A stretch of DNA of 64,000 nucleotides, from the NCBI GenBank assembly GCA_003508835.1, contig PUFA01000007.1, positions 15,399,001 through 15,463,000 of the forward strand. Reading direction: 5' to 3'. The notes beneath the pieces are model-generated. The model ran no database searches. It saw only the letters and a list, made by a program, of their open reading frames with translations, and was not told the origin of the DNA. How positions within the stretch are numbered: position 1 is the stretch's first letter; every line of letters begins with the position of its first letter. Positions 35,546 through 46,720 of this stretch are shown here, one piece after another. A program made the translations under genes and the position numbers. This stretch comes from Eonycteris spelaea. Its lineage: Eukaryota; Chordata; Mammalia; Chiroptera; Pteropodidae.

Positions 35546-35989
35546 TATATAGGCTCACCCTGGACAAATGACAGAATTATAGTTCTCTTCACATTGTGAC
35601 TCTGCTCCAGAGATCAAAGTAGAAGTAAAACAGAGTTTTATTTTTATAACACAGCATTTTACTCACAGTGCCTCCTCATTCATTTTTCTCTGGTGGATCT
35701 CTGAGCCTATTTGCAAAGGGTTGTTAAAAAATGAAACAAAAAGCACTTCCTTGTGCATTTGATGTCCGCAGAGCTCTTCTGCCTTTCACCTTTGTGGTCT
35801 TACCCTCTGTGTCAGTTTTTCTTTTCCTTTCTTCTTTGAACATCAGGTGGAGAGCTTTCAATTAATCACACACCTCAGTTCAAGGCACATTATCATCATT
35901 TGTCTATACAAAGCCTGTTTCTTTTTTCTTTTCCCAGTTATTCATACTTCATACCTTAGATCAGTCCTATTCTCCCCCCTGAAACATTC
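35546..35989. other. Unassigned sequence
   Basis: No feature is recognised. The sequence is pyrimidine-rich near 35760-35850. Confidence 0.3.
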
Positions 35990-37135
35990 ATATGTGTTAT
36001 ATATTTTATGTGCTTACTATATTTTCTTTGTATGTACCTTGGCAAAATGTTATTGTTTTATTGCATATAATTTACAGAAAAGGAATTGTGTTGTTGACCT
36101 CATTCTGTTTCTTATTTTTTGAAGTCAGCATTACATGTTCAATATTCGTTAATTTTGTTATGTATACTCTAGTCTGTTGTACTTTGTGATTGCATAGTAC
36201 ATCCACTATATTTGACTTACCACTTTTTTTGGAGGAAATGCAGGCTGCCTTCTACACCTTGCCATGCTATTTGATGCTGCAAGGAATATCCTCATTCTTA
36301 TACCCTTATGAAGATAATTTTAGGGGGACACATCATCAGGGGAAGAATTGCTGGATCCTATTATATGTATAGACTTAATTTGCCTAAGTCATTCTTGATA
36401 GTTCTTCAATATGGTCATGCAAAAGACTGCACTGTTTTTTGTTGTTGTTGTTGTTGTTGTTGTTTTTCTACAGTATGCCTCTGAGATTTTCTCATTGTGT
36501 GTGGCAGGAATGTGTACCTTTTCATTCATGTATAATATTCCAGTGTTTGAAAATACCACCTTTCATTGACCTCTTCTAGAGTTGGCATTTGTGTTGTGGC
36601 TGAGCTGGGCTATTATGATATAACTGCAATAGGAATCTGACAAATGTATTTTAATTCTTTTTGGTTATATAACTAGAAGTAGAAAAATTAAATGTTCAAT
36701 TAGTTTTAGGGGATACTATAGTTTTCCAAAAATTTATAATAATTTACACCTCTTGAAAGAAAGGTATGAAAATTTCATTTGTTCAAGATTCTTGTGAGTC
36801 TTGTCAGTTTTAGACATTCTGCTAGATGTAGAGATGTTTCTTGTTGTCGCTTTAATTTGCCTTTTCTCGATGAGTAACAAGGCCAAGCACCTTTTATTTT
36901 ATTTTTTTGACTCGTTAGTCACTTGGGCACCCTCCTTTTATGAAGTACTGGCTCTAGACTTTATACCCCTTTTTCCTTTTGATTATTTGTAGGAATTCAT
37001 TATATGTTCTGAAATAGGCCCTTTATCAGAAATATGTTCCAAATATTGTCTTTAAGTATGAGGTTTGCATTTTTCATGAAGTTAATAGTGTCTTTTGGTG
37101 AAATTCTTTATTAAAGCCAATTTTTCAACTTTTAG
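35990..37135 (-). mobile_element. Old L1M 3' UTR, reverse, first part
   Basis: The + strand reads as an inverted old L1: 'gctgcaaggaatatcctcat', 'gggaagaattgctggatcct', 'cagtgtttgaaaatacc', 'gccttttctcgatgagtaac', 'ggccctttatcagaaatatg' and 'taatagtgtcttttggtgaa'. A (TTG)n run at about 36437-36463 interrupts it. The match resumes at 37713 after a younger L1 insertion. Confidence 0.65.
36437..36463. repeat. (TTG)n microsatellite
   Basis: Eight to nine uninterrupted TTG/TGT units are flanked by T-runs, inside the old L1. Confidence 0.9.
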
Positions 37136-37489
37136 AACAATTTATTCATTTATTAAATGTATTGGAGTGACATTAGTTAATAATATTATACAGGTTTCAA
37201 GTCTACAATTTAATAATATGTCCTATGTATACTGTATTGTGTGTTGACCACCCAAAGTCGAATCTTCATACTTGACCGTATACTTGACCCCTTCATCCTT
37301 TTCTACCTCCCCACCACACTTTTCCACTGGGAACCACTCAACTGTTGTCTGTGTCTATGAATTTTCATTTATTTGTTTGTCCTATTCATTTGTTGCTTTC
37401 GGTTTTATATTCCACATGTGAGTGAAATCATATGTTTATCAATTTATTCTGTCTTATTTCCCTTAGCATGATAATCTTAAAATTCATTC
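37136..37489 (-). mobile_element. L1 3' end, reverse, inserted in an older L1
   Basis: 'attggagtgacattagttaa', 'tgtgtgttgaccacccaaag', 'ctcaactgttgtctgtgtct', 'tttgtcctattcatttgttg' and 'cccttagcatgataatctta' are the inverted 3' end of the same L1 tail type as at 12.03 and 32.13 kb. Old L1M sequence continues on both sides (to 37135 and from 37713). This copy therefore landed inside the older element. Confidence 0.75.
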
Positions 37490-37712
37490 ACTATACATAT
37501 ATATCTATGTATATATCTATGTATATATCTATATACATATATATCTATGTACATATATAAATATATATAAATATATACATAGATATAAATATATATCTAT
37601 GTATATATAAATACATATATAAATATATACATAGATATATATAGATATATACATATATATACATATATATGTATATACACATGCACACACACACATATAT
37701 ATTTCATATATA
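37490..37712. repeat. Long AT-rich microsatellite (TATATC/TATG/TATAAA units)
   Basis: About 220 bp consist of TATATCTATG, TATACATAGA and ATATATAAA units, ending in ACACATGCACACACACACA and TATATAT. The presence of both TATG and CATA units gives many short inverted repeats within it. Confidence 0.9.
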
Positions 37713-37925
37713 TAGAGTTAGTGCTTATTATTTTCTGTTCAAGAAGTCCTTGCCTATTTCAAGGCTATAATGATCTTCTTTGTTTTTTTGTTTTGTTTTG
37801 TTTTTTTTGCTAAAAGCATTATTGTTTTATTTTTCATATTAAGGTGCATGATTCACCTTGAACTAATTTTTGAGTATGTGTGGAGTCAAGGTTTTTTATA
37901 TTCATATATTTAACTGACAGCATTC
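37713..37925 (-). mobile_element. Old L1M 3' UTR, reverse, second part
   Basis: 'caagaagtccttgcctattt' with 'caaggctataatgatcttct', 'aaaagcattattgttttatt' and 'ccttgaactaatttttgagt' continue the inverted L1M interrupted at 37135 (usual form '...ttgcctaccccaaggtcatg' and 'gaattaatttttgtat'). Confidence 0.65.
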
Positions 37926-38250
37926 AGATGATTCTTGTAAAATAGGAAACCGTGAAAAGAGAAATCATTTTCTTTCAGAAAGGACTGAGCTCTGTGTTTT
38001 TTCTCTGTCCTTACTTACCTAATTTTAATTACTCTCTTCTCTGTTATAACATTTCTTTTTCTATAAATCAAGAGCACAGTACTAGATAATATATATTTGT
38101 GGAATTTTTACCTCTAAAATCCTATACTATATTAGAGTATTGTGAACAAAAAGATTAAGACTTATGCTACAGTTTTTATCTTCTTATCTTGCTCATCACT
38201 CTCAAAATATGTTTTTTTCTCCTCTGTAACCTCTCTCACCTTGCTAAATA
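37926..38250. other. Unassigned sequence
   Basis: No feature is recognised in this AT-rich stretch. Confidence 0.3.
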
Positions 38251-38773
38251 TGTATAGGAGAGGAAAAATAATTTTTTCTCTATTTTACTGAGTTTCTGAC
38301 TGAGAACACTGTATTAAAAAACAGATTAACACAAGAAAAACAAACAAGGTTATTAACATGTACACGTGAGAAATACTCAGGGGAAAATGAGTAACTCAAA
38401 GCAGTAATTTAGGATTCTGGTTTCTATAGCATCTTTAACAAAGAACAATAAATTTGTGGGAAGACAACAGGACAAAAGAAAGCAATTTTAGGTTTCCAGG
38501 TTAGAGATAAAGACTTGTTAGTGAAGTTTGTCATTTAGAGTCTTCTGCTGACTTCTCCTCTGATAGGATCTAAAGTTGTGTCTAGGGATTAATTGTTGTC
38601 CTTACTAGTAAAGAGAGGAAAGGGTAATACCTTGTAAATTTATTTCCTGCTTTTAGGCAAAGAAGGGAGGACAGAGAGCTTTCCTTGTATCTGCTTCTTC
38701 TCAACTGCCTTCAGCTCAAACTAATCTTTAAGCCAAAGTGGCACATTTTGGACTGGCATAATCTGCTACCCTT
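38251..38773 (-). mobile_element. ERV solo LTR, recurring family, copy 2
   Basis: This is the same family as 11349-11889, also on the minus strand. Shared + strand phrases include 'acaagaaaaacaaacaaggt', 'caaagaacaataaatttgtg', 'tgataggatctaaagttgtg' and 'tatctgcttcttctcaactg', ending 'ataatctgctaccctttc'. The inverted polyadenylation signal is in 'ggttattaacatgt', and the TATA-like position is mutated ('tttctatagcatc'). No internal retroviral sequence adjoins it. Confidence 0.75.
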
Positions 38774-38949
38774 TCTTTGCTTCAAGAATTTTATTTATTT
38801 GGAAATCAAAAGACAGTGTGATTACTATTATGTCTTCTGAAAGTAGTCAATATTTGTGGTTTTTTATAAAAATTATTTTATTTTCCCTGGCTCTTATTTC
38901 TAGATGCTTTCAGTTTTTCTCTTTATCATTGGTTTTTAGCAATTTGATG

Positions 38950-38995
38950 TTGCTGTCCCTTGGGATGGTCTTTTGCTGTCCCTTGGCATGGTCTT
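38950..38995. repeat. Tandem duplication of a 23-bp unit
   Basis: 'ttgctgtcccttgggatggt' plus 'ctt' (38950-38972) is repeated at once at 38973-38995 with one difference (g to c). Confidence 0.9.
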
Positions 38996-39892
38996 CTTTA
39001 TGTTCTGTTTAGATATTGTTGACATTCTTGCAAATATTTGGTTACTATTTTTTCTTTAAATATTTTTTCTGTCTCTCTTGTATTTTGTTTCCTTCTCTTT
39101 CTGACATTCCAATTGCACATATGTTGGATTGCTTACTATTTTCCCTTAGGTCACTAATGCCCTTCCGATCTCTCCATGATTAATTTGAAGTAGTTTCTAT
39201 TGCTATGTCTTCAAGTTCATGGATTTTTTCTCTTTTGCAACATCTAATCTATTGTTAATCTCATCTAGTATATTTTTTCATTGCATCTCTAGATGTTACA
39301 GGTGGATCTTTTAAAAATAATTTTTGGTTCTCTGCTCATACTCATATTTTCCTCTAACTTCTAAAACATACAGAACACATTTATAATACCAGTTTTAACA
39401 CCCTTACCTAATAATTTCATTTTTTCCCTGTCATTTCTAGCCATATGTCCATTAACTAATATGTCCATTAACTTATATTTCATCTGGTTTGAGTCATAAT
39501 ATCCTGCTTTTCTGCATACCTCCCAACTTTTTCATTGAATGCTAGACATTGTGAATTTTACATTGCTGAATGTTGGATTTTGCTTTTTCTTTTCAATAGT
39601 ATTTGATATTTTTTGTGCTGACAGTTAAGTTATTTAGGTTCAGTCTGATCCTTTTGGGACATGCTTTTGAGTTCTTTTCAGGTGGGTCAAGACTACATTT
39701 TAGTCGAAGACTAATTTAGCTCCAAAAATAAGGCACTACCTTCAAAGGAGTCTATCTGATGCTCCCTATAATAGGAAGCCTTTCTCCTCTGATTTAGGAG
39801 GAGCACAAATTATTCACGCAGTGAACTCCGGACTTTGTTCTGAACTCTGGACTTCTTTCCAGTGTTTCTTTTCCTATTCTCAGCTATTTTTG

Positions 39893-39893
<1 letters not shown>

Positions 39894-39930
<37 letters not shown>

Positions 39931-39941
39931 GCACACACACA
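39894..39941. repeat. (CA)n microsatellite
   Basis: An almost pure CA tract of about 48 bp has two CG interruptions near its right end. It accounts for the poly-Thr/His open frames across it. Confidence 0.95.
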
Positions 39942-40341
39942 TGCAGCTGAAGACTTGTGGAGACCCCTCTACAGAGTTCTCTTGGAAGTTCTTTCTTCTG
40001 TAGTACTCTGCCCTGTTCATCCTAGTTACTTCAGTTTCCATGAACATTTATCTCTCTGTCTTCTACACAATGCTGGGTTCTGTTTGGGGTCCATAGCTCT
40101 GTCTTGCAGCCTGGAAACTGTGTTTAGGCCATACCATAACCTGAAACAGTTATAGAACTCATTTTATTTCCTTTCCCTCAGATATCATAGTCACTTATGC
40201 CCATTAACCAATGTCTGAGAACAGCTGATTAGTATATTTTGTCCAGTGTCATAGTTGTTTAAGGCTGGAGGATAAATCCATTTCCTGTAACTACATCATG
40301 GCCATAAATGGAATTCCTTCCCTTTCTTTTTACAGAAGAAA

Positions 40342-40372
40342 TTTTTTTTTTTTTTGAGAGAGAGAGAGAGAG
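40342..40372. repeat. T-run followed by (GA)n
   Basis: Fourteen T residues (40342-40355) are followed by GAGAGA to 40372. It marks the right edge of the old LINE match. Confidence 0.9.
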
Positions 40373-41994
40373 GTTGCCTCTTTCCTATTTTCTTTTTCAG
40401 AATTGCTTTGGTATTATTTTTTAAGGTTATGCACAAATTTTAACAGTCACATTTCCTCCAAATGCACCCTTTCTAATATGCCCATCATGGTAAGGACTTT
40501 GGCATCTCATTAACAAAGTAGACATGATTCACTCTCTGAAATGTGATAATCTTGGGAATCCAGAAGCTAAGTTCAATATTAGTAGATTTTTTTTTCCATT
40601 ATGTCAGAGAAGTATAGCATGGTTTTGTATACAAAAGGGGAAAAAAGTGTAACTGTGTGACGCAGATAAATGAAAGCAAAATTTGAGGAGGTATAAATTA
40701 TTTTATAGAGTTTGCAGTAAATTTCACAAGTTAAAATAGTCACCAGAAAGAAAGCATTTCCCCATTTCTTGTCTTTACAGGTATGACAAGTATTTAACCT
40801 TATTCAGATTTGGGCACTGTCAACTATAAATCTACGATTTTCTTAGCTGTTTACAAGAAAAAATAAACCCAGTCTCTATCTATAAAGTATCAGTTTCAAA
40901 TCAACAAAAATAACAGCATCATCTGAGCTATTCCATTCAGTAATTTATAGAAGAGAATTTGGGGTGTTAAATTTTTCATGGCACACTGAACAAGGAAGCA
41001 ATTAGCTATTATCTGTAGCAGTTTATTTTATATTCAGAACAAGTGGCCAAGACATTTAAGGTAGATAGAAATATTTTGCTAAAGTTAATTGCCATCTGAA
41101 AAATTTATAATCTATGAAATTCAGTCCCAAACAAGGCTGCTGTGTGTTTTTGGCAATTTTGAGTTTAAAAAAGATAGTACATTGGATTATTTACTTTTTT
41201 TCCTTCCCTTTGGTTTTTCTGGGCATTCAGGCTTACTAGAGTCCTGGAAAATTAACATAATGTTATTTTAGACAAGATATTCATAATATCAGAGTAGCAT
41301 ATGAATTCAGAGGAGCATTTAACTTTGTTGAACATAAAATTTGTCTAATCATTCTGCCAAATATCTGCATATTTTTTCATATAAATTAACCCATATTTTT
41401 ATAACAATTATAGTCATTTTAAAAGGATGAGATGAGAGAGATAGGATTGGTGATTCCAAGAGATATGAAAATTTTTATTTCTGCCTTAGTTTGAAAAAAC
41501 TACAACATTCATTGTATTAAAGTGTATTTAAAAGGTTAAAATGGGTAAAAGGGGAAATAAAGGTTCTAAAATGAGATGTGATTCTTTAGAAGGCAGGTGT
41601 GAATAAGGCAGAGAGATAAATACCAAGAGGCAATTTGAATATACCAGGAAATTAGTGGTAGTAACCAGAATATAGGAGATTATGCACATCAAGGAAACCA
41701 ATTCATTATTAAAATTCAGGTGAGTCTAAGCATTGTCATTAAGGATTTACAGTCCTTTGAGGTGTCTATGGTCTTTGTATCAAATATGCCACAGGTAGTT
41801 CTTTGACCATTGTTTCAAGAATATGTATTAATTCCACAATCCAAGAAGAATATGTGTATGTGTTCATTGGATGTCTACACTGAGTCAGGATGCAATATTT
41901 AAAGTACAAACATAAAAAGATATAATTATGGATATCCATAAAATCCTATCAGGATGTTCATGAAACATTAGTTACATAGTATAAATAATTTAAC
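40373..41994. other. Unassigned sequence
   Basis: No confident repeat or gene is seen in 1.6 kb of AT-rich DNA. Confidence 0.35.
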
Positions 41995-42200
41995 TACCAA
42001 ATAGGGAAATATTAATAATATAATAATATTAAAATATAATATTAATAATATAATATTTAATAATACTAATTAGAATATAAATACAAGTGTATTAATATGC
42101 TATATTAAATTATATAATATGAGTAATAACACATTGTTATTTTATAGAAAAGCATTTATTAATATTGCCTATATAATATTAAATTGATATTTTATTTGAC
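41995..42200. repeat. AT-only low-complexity region
   Basis: AATATTA and TAATATAAT words make up most of 200 bp ('taataatataataatattaa'), giving many overlapping short palindromes. Confidence 0.8.
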
Positions 42201-43679
42201 TATCATTTATACCAAAAGCAAAAGCAAGATATTGTTTCAGTCTTCTTTTATGACAAAAATATCCAACAAAAATTTTTCCAAGATTGGACAACCAGAGAAA
42301 ACCAAAGAAACAGAAGTGAGATAAATTTTGGGAACTTTCGAGCAAATATACTTTCTCATTCAGAATTTTTTTTTCTTTTTAAAAATTCTTTGCAAGTCAA
42401 GGCATTTCTCAAGATTAATATTTTGTCAGATTTTAATCTGTGTGTGTGTGTGAGAGAGAAAGTGACATGTAGGGTTACATTTCTATAAAGAAGTGATGCC
42501 CAGTCATAAAATGACAAGCAATCTTAGCAGAACATTATACTTTCTGATCTATAGATGACCTTTAATGAGAATTGTAGTTATTATCTTACAGTGTGCCTTC
42601 ATTTATCAGCTGTCCCTTTCCTGAGTTTCCTGGCTATTATATAGCAGAAATACAGATACATGGATTAAGAAATAGAGAAATTTGATTTAACCATTATAAT
42701 AACTCAAGGCTCTCAAGTTTAATTTACTTTTTTTCTCATTGTATGAAGGGGGTTGAAGCTGCTAGTGGCTACTAGATTAGACAGTTTAGAAGAGAAATCC
42801 AGACAACTTTATCTCTGACCATTAAATTAATAATAAAGGGCATTTTATTTTTCAGACTTGGTAGAAGTTCATTAAAGTGATTGGATAGGCATGTGAGATT
42901 GCATTATGAGATATTATTGTTGGGGAAGTCATCTAGGTCATATGTAAAATGACTGATTTGGACAATAACAAAGGAGAAGACAGTCCATTTTTTCCCCTCC
43001 TATTCACCTAAATCTCCACTATCAAATATTAAAAAGATTAAAAAAAAAAAAAAGACTATTAGAGTGGCTGATGAATTGAGCTTCCAAAAAAGAAAAAAAA
43101 AGGTCTTGTCATGTGACCATGATTACAAGCCCAGAATGAATCAGTCTCTCTCTAGATTAAAAAAAAAAAAAAAATTAATTTATTTTATTCTTTTCTATTG
43201 AATATTGACTGAGAATTTTTGTGCAGGTTCTCAGCACTTTGAAGGATACAGAAATAAGAATTTAACTCCTTATTTACTCTGAACCATTAAGGTTAGAAAA
43301 GTTTCAATTTGCTATCTGATATAATGTTATTAGTGACTTCTTTTTTATTTTCTTTTTTACTTTTCTCCTGTTCCTAATTACTTTTGAATGCTACATTTGG
43401 GGTTTCCCTGAACAACAGTCATTTTCAGGAAAGTGGTGATATTAGAAAGGCTAGTTACTGCTAACAAACAGGAAGAATGCAATTTTGTGTTTATCTCAGC
43501 TGGAGTTTGAAAAATTACCTATATTTAGGGTAAATAGATAAAATTTGATCTGAACACCATTGGAGAGAATGAATATATAGTGAATCCATGGGCATTTTTT
43601 CCTATCATTCCTTCTCATAAATTAGTTTAGTCCTCCTAGAATTTGGAGAACATTAGGAAAAAAGGAAAAGAAGTGTGGA
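42201..43679. other. Unassigned AT-rich sequence with A-runs
   Basis: No family is recognised. A short (TG)n lies at about 42438-42452, and A-runs lie at about 43038-43052 and 43160-43174. The A-runs are not linked to a recognisable retroposon body. Confidence 0.35.
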
Positions 43680-43860
43680 TCATATACTATGTACAAGTCA
43701 TTTTATTAAATTTTTTCTATAAATCACTGGGATGCTGAGTAAGTTGACTCAGAGAGTTAAACATATCTTCTGTTAATAATGGGACCTGGGGTTTGAACTC
43801 AAGTCTGTAGAATTACAGGATATATTTTCCCTCACTACATAAGCTCTGAATCCTTATTAA
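43680..43860 (-). repeat. MIR SINE, reverse
   Basis: 'atcatatactatgtacaagt' followed by 'gctgagtaagttgactcaga', 'taatgggacctggggtttga' and 'actcaagtctgtagaatta' is the reverse complement of MIR (usual form 'gggattcgaacccaggtctg'). Confidence 0.65.
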
Positions 43861-44999
43861 AATGTATATCTCTCATTATATTCTATTACCTCTATTAGTT
43901 TTGATCAAGTTAGAAATTGTAATTTCTTTTCTAATTTAATTGAGGAGTTTCCTCAGCCAAAGGTAGGTTTTCTGTGACATTAATGTAAGATCCTAGTGTC
44001 ATTACAATGTGACATGATAATTCAAAAATAAAACATTACAAAAGATGAGAGTTGTTTAGGATCATATCAAAAAATTAAATATTAATTTTATGTAATCATT
44101 TAAAGAAATTAAAAATGTAATCAGTCCAGATTCTACCCTATTATAACATTGCAGTGAATGAACCTCTTTTTTAAAAAAATTTTTCATGAGGTTATTATTC
44201 TTGAGGCTAGTGTAGGTTCAATAAATTATATAAATATTTTCTTGAGAGTTTCTTTTCTATACCATGGATTCTAGTATAAAGGAGGGGAAAAAAGCCCATA
44301 TTTCTCTTTAGTTAGTTCAATGGCAGAGCCAGTCCTAATGAGAAGACTCCAAAATTGAACTGAGAAATTCTCTGTTCAGAGAAGGTGACTGTGACCAGAC
44401 AACCCAGAATCCACCTGGCCATATATCTTTCTTCAAAAGGTAGAAAGACTTCTTTAGCACCTTGCTTAATTCTCTAAGGCCTTATTTATTTCCTATAAGA
44501 TAGTAGAAACATCAGCTGGTGATATTGGCATAAATATTTAATCTCCTTCTATTACCAGCCACAGAGGCAACCTTTCTGCTGGTTGTAAGGGACATGGTTT
44601 AAACTCCCTCCTTGCTTCTTCAAGGATGTTGACATCTAAACCCAACAGAAGAGTTCCCTCTTTTTCCCTCATCTACTGCCTACTCCCCCCCCCCCAAAAA
44701 CAATTTCATGTCTTGTTTGCGTGATTTATTGGGGTTAGTCTCATGAAGAATCTCTAAGCTGCTTTCCTTTCTTATTTTTGCCTTTCTCCTTTCTTGACTG
44801 CCTGAATAGGTTACCAGTTTGGAGAATCATTCTTGGGATATTGTTCTGCTAATGCATGCAAAAGTAAAAGCTGAAGTACATGTCCTAAGAATCATCCAAT
44901 GTAAAGCTTCAGTAATAGAGGAGAACTTAGATTTATTTTTATTTGCTATATACCATGTAAGGTCTTTACTGTGTTTTTTCTTGAATATTTTTAGTTATC
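43861..44999. other. Unassigned sequence
   Basis: No repeat or gene is recognised. A C-run at about 44686-44694 followed by A-runs is the only local oddity. Confidence 0.35.
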
Positions 45000-45130
45000 T
45001 GCATGGTAGATATTTTTCTCCCCATTTTCTCCCCTGAAAAACTGCAGCACAGAATGGAAAATAAATTTTGTCCTGCCTTACAGGGCTGTTAAGTGGCAGA
45101 AGGACCTTCCTAAGCGATGTTTAATAACTA
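45000..45130 (-). repeat. MIR SINE fragment, reverse
   Basis: 'ttttctccccattttctccc' with 'ctgaaaaactgcagcacaga' and 'agggctgttaagtggcagaa' matches an inverted MIR (usual form 'ccccattttacagatgagga' and 'tagtaagtggcagag'). Confidence 0.65.
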
Positions 45131-45269
45131 CAAAACGCACTACTAGGGCTGCACAGTCCTTAACGGAACATTGCTAGAATTCTGTCTGTGCCATAGGAGC
45201 GGTCATCCCTGTCATTTCACAGAGGTATTTTCTTTGAGAACATAGGTCCCTGTGTAGAGTTTATTTGTT

Positions 45270-45496
45270 CTTATAGCATCTCTACCTGTGAACTACCTAA
45301 AGCAATTGATTTCAAAATGTATAAACAGACCACTGGCATTGGCATATGCGAAGAACGTATCAGAGATACAAATTCTCGGGCCCCATGCCAGATATGCTGA
45401 ATCAGAAACTCTGGATATGGGACCCAGCAATCTCTGTTTTAGTAGGCCATGCAGCTGATCATTCTATACACGTGAAAGTTGGAGAACCACTGACCT
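45270..45496. mobile_element. MER20-like hAT-Charlie non-autonomous DNA transposon
   Basis: The segment has the MER20 core 'tgctgaatcagaaactctgg' followed by 'atatgggacccagcaatctc' and 'tgttttagtaggcc'. It ends 'gttggagaaccactgacc', the terminal inverted repeat side of this group. The opposite end, near 45300, is degraded. It encodes nothing. Confidence 0.75.
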
Positions 45497-45760
45497 AATT
45501 ATTAACTTACACTGCAGAAAATCACTCAGCTGCCTAAAGTTCTGAATCTCTTGTTTTAGTGAGAATATTATTTTTCCTTATGCTGAAGTCAAGCATGCAA
45601 TAGTCCATAGAGCTTGGGATTGAGTTTTCTACTACACATATAAAATAGGTTAGAGATCAGCACCTTTTCTCCAGAAAAATGGAGTGGGAACTTGTAAAAA
45701 CATCTGTCCTGTAAGCTTGTAAATATAAAAAAGAGCCCCATTCACAGCAAGTGTGCTCTG
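45497..45760. other. Unassigned sequence
   Basis: No feature is recognised between the MER20-like element and the (CT)n tract. Confidence 0.3.
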
Positions 45761-45805
45761 TCTCCCTCTCTCCCTCCCTCTCTCTCTCTCTCCCTCTCCC
45801 TCCCT

Positions 45806-45842
<37 letters not shown>

Positions 45843-45922
45843 CCCTCTCCCCTTTCCCCTTTCCCCTCCCTCTTCCCCTCTTTCTCTTCCTCTCTCTTCA
45901 TCTCTCCCTCTCTTCCTCTCCC
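45761..45922. repeat. Long polypyrimidine tract (CT)n/(CCCT)n
   Basis: From 45761 to 45899 the + strand has 139 consecutive pyrimidines made of CT, CCCT and CCCTTT units. A few more follow after a single A, up to about 45920. The overlapping Arg/Glu-rich and Ser/Leu-rich open frames across it are artefacts of the repeat. Confidence 0.95.
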
Positions 45923-46369
45923 ACACACATGCATACACCTAGGTTTCTAAACTGACTGAACACAAATTCAAATGTTTGTATTGAAATAGTAAAAGACAGA
46001 TAAATAATACTGTCAAGAGAAATCATGTTATTTTTGTGACAACTGTAGAGTAGCAAGAAAGAAAAAAAGACAAAAGGCTGCAGACCAGAAATACACACTG
46101 GATGGAATTTGACACATTAGTTCATTTTTCTCTCTTTCTAATTTAGAAAATGCATTGAAAAATAATTAAACAAACCTATTTTTATTTGAAAAGAAAAGCA
46201 TCTTGGACATCACCCAATGATAAATTGAATGAGAAGTAGGAGGAAAAATGTGAGAAATTGTGAATTTTCAGTGTATTGCATTTCATAGAAGCTACATCTA
46301 GAATCATAAAAAATGTTCAGTTTTTTTTTCTAATATGTTTATTATAGGACCAGCATTTTGAGGGCCATT
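45923..46369. other. Unassigned sequence
   Basis: AT-rich DNA. No repeat family or gene is recognised. Confidence 0.3.
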
Positions 46370-46720
46370 TCCTTCAATGATTTCAACAAATATTTATGGA
46401 GTGCCTATTGCATGCCAAGTCTTATGCTGGGCAGAGTGGAAAAACCAGACATAGCTCAGTATCATTTAGAAAAGAAAGACATCAAACTAAACCAGTCCAC
46501 TAAAATCGTTTACCTAAAATTGCGCTCAGTGCAATCAAAGATATAGGGTGTTTTCTTGCATCACTTAGGCTGCTAACTTGGTTTGAGTTTTTAAGTTAAA
46601 ATTTGAAAGATGAGTAGGAATTGTCCAAGTAAGTAGCAGGGAAAAAGCATTCCAAGCTGAAAGAATACCAGAAACAAATTCTTGGCTTGGAAAGGAGATG
46701 GTATATCAAAAAATAACCAA
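46370..46720 (-). repeat. L2 LINE, reverse
   Basis: 'caacaaatatttatggagtg' followed by 'cctattgcatgccaagtctt' and 'atgctgggcaga', then 'aagatgagtaggaattgtcc' and 'gggaaaaagcattccaagct', follow the reverse complement of the L2 3' end. A non-matching stretch (about 46490-46600) separates the two matching parts. Confidence 0.65.

Larger units (their letters stand above)
38830..40341 (-). mobile_element. Old L1M/HAL1-like LINE region, reverse
   Basis: Several phrases match an inverted old mammalian LINE. 'ctgacattccaattgcacat' with 'atgttggattgcttac', 'tgtcttcaagttcatggatt' and 'atctaatctattgttaatct' come first. 'cattgaatgctagacattgt' and 'tccatagctctgtcttgcag' come later. The usual form of these phrases includes 'gaatgctggacattgtg'. 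A (CA)n tract (39894-39941) and a 23-bp tandem duplication (38950-38995) interrupt it. I am fairly sure it is an old LINE, less sure of the subfamily. Confidence 0.5.

Noticed and set aside
39821..40155. Open frames with poly-Thr-His runs
   Set aside because: The run is the (CA)n microsatellite at 39894-39941, inside an inverted old LINE.
45650..45950. Overlapping Arg/Glu-rich and Ser/Pro/Leu-rich open frames on both strands
   Set aside because: They are translations of the (CT)n tract and depend on its lack of stop codons.
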